A stretch of DNA of 7,115 nt from Promethearchaeota archaeon (GTDB lineage: Archaea > Asgardarchaeota > Lokiarchaeia > Sigyniarchaeales > SOKP01), in contig JAUWNA010000098.1 of NCBI GenBank assembly GCA_030612905.1, positions 1-7,115 on the forward strand, written 5' to 3'. Below are positions 4,831 through 7,115 of this stretch, one piece after another. The position numbers and the translations under genes were made by a program. Numbering within the stretch: the first letter of the stretch is position 1; each line of letters starts with the position of its first letter. The notes under the pieces were generated by a model. That model was not told where the DNA came from. It did no database searches and was given only the letters and a program-made list of their open reading frames with translations.

Positions 4831-5940
4831 ATGGAAAAAAAAAAAGAAAATCTTTATGAAATTAATGAAAACGTTTACCAAAGATTTGAAGAAAAAAATC
4901 ATATACTTTACCGGTGGACCTGGGATAAAACGTTATCGACATACGGAAAAATGTTTGAAGAGAATATCGCAAATCACATCAATTCAAAAAAAGATGGATA
5001 TACTCGAATAGATTTTGCTTTAGTAGCAGCTGGATGGACAGTGTACGAAAAGTTTCCTTTTGCTTTTGCTTGGGAAAGAAAAAAACCAGAAGGAGGAGAT
5101 TACGGGGGAAATTGGATGCAATCGAAATATAAAATAGAGAATCCAAAAACCTTTACTCAGCAGGTAAAAAAAGTTGCTAAATTTTTTGGTGCTTCATTAG
5201 TAGGAATTGCTAAGGTTGATGAGAAATGGATTTATAAAACGGGTTTCATAAGACCTCCATTAACTAGCGAATCAGACTCAAAAAAAGATATTAGAGAAGG
5301 AAATGTCCAAAATTCAATATTAGAAAGCCCTATCAATTTACCAGAAGGAGTAAATAAAGTAATTGTTATGGGGATTGAAATGGACGAAATTGCTGTCTCT
5401 ACGTCTCCTGCTCAACCCGCATCAGCAGCAACGGGAATAGCTTATTCAAAAATGGCTTTTGTTATTTCTTGTCTCGGCGAATTTATTAGAAATTTAGGGT
5501 ATCGAGCGATCCAATGTGGGAACGATACCGCGCTTAGCATACCATTAGCAATTGATGCAGGCTTTGGAGCTTTAGGCAGGCACGGATTACTTATTACGCC
5601 GGAATATGGACCAAGAGTGAGAATTTGTAAGGTATTTACAGACTTGCCATTGACATCGGACGGTCCTAATCTAAATTTTATTAAAAAAGTCGATAAATTT
5701 TGCAAACATTGTTACAAATGTGCTGAAGCTTGTGAACCCAAGGCTATAACAAAGGACAAAGAGCCAAGCTTTGAACCACCAACCATATCTAACAATTCAG
5801 GTGTTAAGAAGTATTATGTAAATGTGGAAAAATGTTTTGAATTTTGGGTCGAAAATTCAGGCGACTGTGGAAATTGTATCGCCGCTTGCCCTTTTTCAGG
5901 AATTAAGAAGTTCCACACACCATTAGAATTTTGGGAATAA
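4831..5940 (+). CDS. Reductive-dehalogenase-like (RdhA family) corrinoid iron-sulfur protein, soluble
   Basis: RdhA-type enzymes use cobamide and two [4Fe-4S] clusters for reductive chemistry, classically organohalide reduction. This 369-residue protein has the family's N-terminal pattern Y16-Q-R-F-x4-N23 to W31-D, then V112-K-K-V-A-x3-G-A-S-L-V-G-I126 and W133. The cobamide/active-site part runs Y205-S-K-M to N221-L-G-Y, I236-P-L-A-I-D-A-G-F-G-A-L-G-R250, I255-T-P-E-Y-G-P-R-V-R and T270-D-L-P-L; Tyr205 is the likely proton donor by comparison with PceA. Cluster ligands are C291, C294, C297, C301 and C335, C346, C349, C353. The Pro usually following the fourth Cys is Glu302. It has no Tat signal and no adjacent rdhB-type anchor, so it is cytosolic and unlikely to be respiratory. 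The RdhA-like N-terminus argues against QueG. The ATG follows an in-frame TAA (4828-4830) directly, and an A11 run (4835-4845) starts at codon 2. The substrate is unknown. Confidence 0.86.
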   Translation: MEKKKENLYEINENVYQRFEEKNHILYRWTWDKTLSTYGKMFEENIANHINSKKDGYTRIDFALVAAGWTVYEKFPFAFAWERKKPEGGDYGGNWMQSKYKIENPKTFTQQVKKVAKFFGASLVGIAKVDEKWIYKTGFIRPPLTSESDSKKDIREGNVQNSILESPINLPEGVNKVIVMGIEMDEIAVSTSPAQPASAATGIAYSKMAFVISCLGEFIRNLGYRAIQCGNDTALSIPLAIDAGFGALGRHGLLITPEYGPRVRICKVFTDLPLTSDGPNLNFIKKVDKFCKHCYKCAEACEPKAITKDKEPSFEPPTISNNSGVKKYYVNVEKCFEFWVENSGDCGNCIAACPFSGIKKFHTPLEFWE

Positions 5941-6010
5941 TAAATAGGTATAATTTTAAATTTGAATAAGTTAAATTAAATCAAGATTAAATTATCAAGA
6001 TGGTATTATT

Positions 6011-7054
6011 ATGGATAAAATTAAAGTAGGAATCATTGGGTCTGGTTTTATTGCTGAACATCATTGTCATTCTTATTCATTGCTCCCAAATGTAGAAATT
6101 GTGGGAATCTCTTCTATAAATGAAGAGGAAGCCAAAAATCTCATGAATAAGTATGGAATCCTTGGTAATCCATATAAAAACTATAAAAATTTATTGAAAC
6201 TCGATTGTGATGCTATTTCTGCTTGCGTTCCAAATTACTTACATAAAGATATAGCCATTGACATTTTAAATTCTGGAAAGCACGCGCTAATAGAGAAGCC
6301 TTTAGCTAGAAACATCATTGAAGGAAAAGAGATGTTAGACGTCGAGAAGACTTCAAACAAGAAGATTTTTTACTGTGAAAATAACATGTACGCACCCTCA
6401 TTTAGCAAAGTTAAAGAGATTATCGAGGAAGGCGCTTTAGGAAAGATTTACATGGGTCGCGGAAAAGAACAACACTCTGGACCTCATTCTGCGTGGTTTT
6501 ATAAGTTAAAGGATTCAGGAGGTGGTGCTTTATTAGATTTAGGAATACACGATATTGCTTGTTTAGTTTGGTATCTTGGATGCGATGTTAAAGAAGTGTA
6601 CTGTCAAGTAAAAACGATACAACCAGATCGGGGTAAATTTGGTAAGTGTGAAGTAGAAGATAACGTTGTAGGTGTTCTATACTTTGAAAACGACGCACAA
6701 GTAGTAATTGAAGAGTCATGGACCGCGCCAGGGGGTTATGACATGAGATTTGAATTATTTGGCACTGAAGGACAAGTTAAAGTTGCTCCAACATTTTCTA
6801 ATTTAATGAGCGTTTATAGCGAAAAAGGGTTTGGCTATGCTGTAGAAAAAGCTGGAACTACAAAAGGTTGGACGTTTCCCGTTCCAGCTGAAGCTTGGTC
6901 TTTTGGATACCCTCAAGAAATAGCGCATTTTATCGATTGCATGTTAAATAATAAAAAACCACTGACTGATGGTAATTATGGTTATAAAATTTTAAAAATT
7001 GTTGAAACAATGTATAAAAGTGCAAAATCTAGAAGAATAGAAGAAGTTGATTAA
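6011..7054 (+). CDS. Gfo/Idh/MocA-family NAD(P)-dependent oxidoreductase
   Basis: This 347-residue protein has the full two-domain architecture of the family. The N-terminal Rossmann fold shows G7-I-I-G-S-G-F-I-A15 (GxGxxA nucleotide-binding turn), a strand ending V31-G-I, C72-V-P-N-Y-L-H78 and the hallmark E95-K-P97, whose Lys is the usual catalytic or cofactor-orienting residue. The C-terminal alpha/beta domain contains G170-G-G-A-L-L-D-L-G-I-H180-D, with His180 in the conserved catalytic position, then the beta-sheet region to about 260 (S236-W-T-A-P, E248-L-F-G-T-E-G). It probably oxidises or reduces a sugar, inositol or related polyol with NAD(P); the substrate is not readable. It begins 70 bp after the RdhA-like gene on the same strand, so shared transcription is possible. 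The spacer holds two copies of atcaagat (5980-5987, 5994-6001) 14 bp apart. No strong Shine-Dalgarno is seen. It ends 13 bp before a convergent gene fragment. Confidence 0.93.
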   Translation: MDKIKVGIIGSGFIAEHHCHSYSLLPNVEIVGISSINEEEAKNLMNKYGILGNPYKNYKNLLKLDCDAISACVPNYLHKDIAIDILNSGKHALIEKPLARNIIEGKEMLDVEKTSNKKIFYCENNMYAPSFSKVKEIIEEGALGKIYMGRGKEQHSGPHSAWFYKLKDSGGGALLDLGIHDIACLVWYLGCDVKEVYCQVKTIQPDRGKFGKCEVEDNVVGVLYFENDAQVVIEESWTAPGGYDMRFELFGTEGQVKVAPTFSNLMSVYSEKGFGYAVEKAGTTKGWTFPVPAEAWSFGYPQEIAHFIDCMLNNKKPLTDGNYGYKILKIVETMYKSAKSRRIEEVD

Positions 7055-7080
7055 GTTTTATTCTCAATTATTCTTTTTTT
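7055..7080 (+). terminator. T-rich candidate terminator after the oxidoreductase gene
   Basis: Immediately after the stop codon the plus strand reads gttttattctcaattattc and then T7 (7074-7080), a T-rich tract suited to archaeal intrinsic termination. It overlaps the presumed 3' end of the convergent minus-strand gene, so termination and coding would share the same bases. Confidence 0.4.
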
Positions 7081-7115
7081 AAAGATTTTATAAATTCTAC
7101 TACACCATCTAACTT
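7068..7115 (-). CDS. C-terminal end of an unidentified minus-strand gene
   Basis: Read on the minus strand from the window edge, an open frame gives K-L-D-G-V-V-E-F-I-K-S-L-K-K-E and then TAA (7070-7068). The amphipathic, charged composition resembles a natural protein C-terminus, and the placement, 13 bp from the convergent oxidoreductase stop, matches the tight convergent packing seen elsewhere in this window. Fifteen codons are too few to name a family, and chance openness cannot be excluded. Confidence 0.5.
   Translation of the reverse strand, partial: KLDGVVEFIKSLKKE

Noticed and set aside
5442..5705. Minus-strand 87-codon open frame inside the RdhA-like gene
   Set aside because: It is antisense to the conserved cobamide-binding part of the RdhA-like protein, which fully explains the sequence.
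4831..5940. Epoxyqueuosine reductase (QueG) as the identity of the corrinoid iron-sulfur protein
   Set aside because: QueG shares the cluster region, but the N-terminal YxRF...WD segment, the G-A-x-x-V-G-I region with the following Trp and the T-D-L-P-L motif fit RdhA better, and no HEAT-like C-terminal extension is present.
1..7115. CRISPR array, insertion sequence, tRNA or rRNA
   Set aside because: No spaced repeat series, transposase, terminal inverted repeats with target duplications, or cloverleaf-like sequences were seen by reading both strands; only short local repeats occur.

Overview
This is an AT-rich window (coding and intergenic DNA alike) that reads as archaeal and most probably Asgard, of Lokiarchaeia type. 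The grounds are a Ras/Rab-type small GTPase in a prokaryotic gene context, TATA-like boxes placed at archaeal distances from start codons (some implying leaderless mRNAs), a T-tract terminator, and a cytosolic reductive-dehalogenase-like protein. The lineage is an inference from gene content; no marker gene is present.

Layout. Positions 1-135 (+) are the last 44 codons of an acyl-CoA synthetase (ANL superfamily), followed by a T13 tract. An AT-rich spacer with a 10-bp inverted repeat precedes a TTG-initiated winged-helix protein, probably a regulator (340-1203, +). Convergent to it lies a small GTPase (1304-1834, -) with altered catalytic and guanine-specificity motifs. A 253-bp divergent intergenic region separates the GTPase from a cytosolic GHL/YngK-type TIM-barrel glycoside-hydrolase-like protein (2088-3395, +). 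That gene's stop codon overlaps the stop codon of a convergent DNA-3-methyladenine glycosylase I gene, tag (3392-3964, -). Upstream of tag on the same strand are a Lin0512-family protein (3996-4367, -) and a GYD-domain protein (4386-4679, -), forming a compact three-gene minus-strand cluster. Divergent from it is a reductive-dehalogenase (RdhA)-like corrinoid/2x[4Fe-4S] protein without a Tat signal (4831-5940, +), then a Gfo/Idh/MocA oxidoreductase (6011-7054, +). The window closes on what looks like the last 15 codons of a minus-strand gene (7068-7115).

How the genes may work together. Two groups are suggested only by arrangement: GYD-Lin0512-Tag as a possible operon, and RdhA-like plus Gfo/Idh/MocA as a possible redox pair 70 bp apart. 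The rest looks like a mosaic of single-gene units. I see no RNA genes, insertion sequences, CRISPR arrays or clear signs of recent transfer. The points most worth following are the soluble RdhA homologue, the GTPase with a Glu at the Ras Gln61 position and no Asn in its NKxD motif, and the unexplained Lin0512/GYD/tag linkage. None of these amounts to a demonstrated new system.
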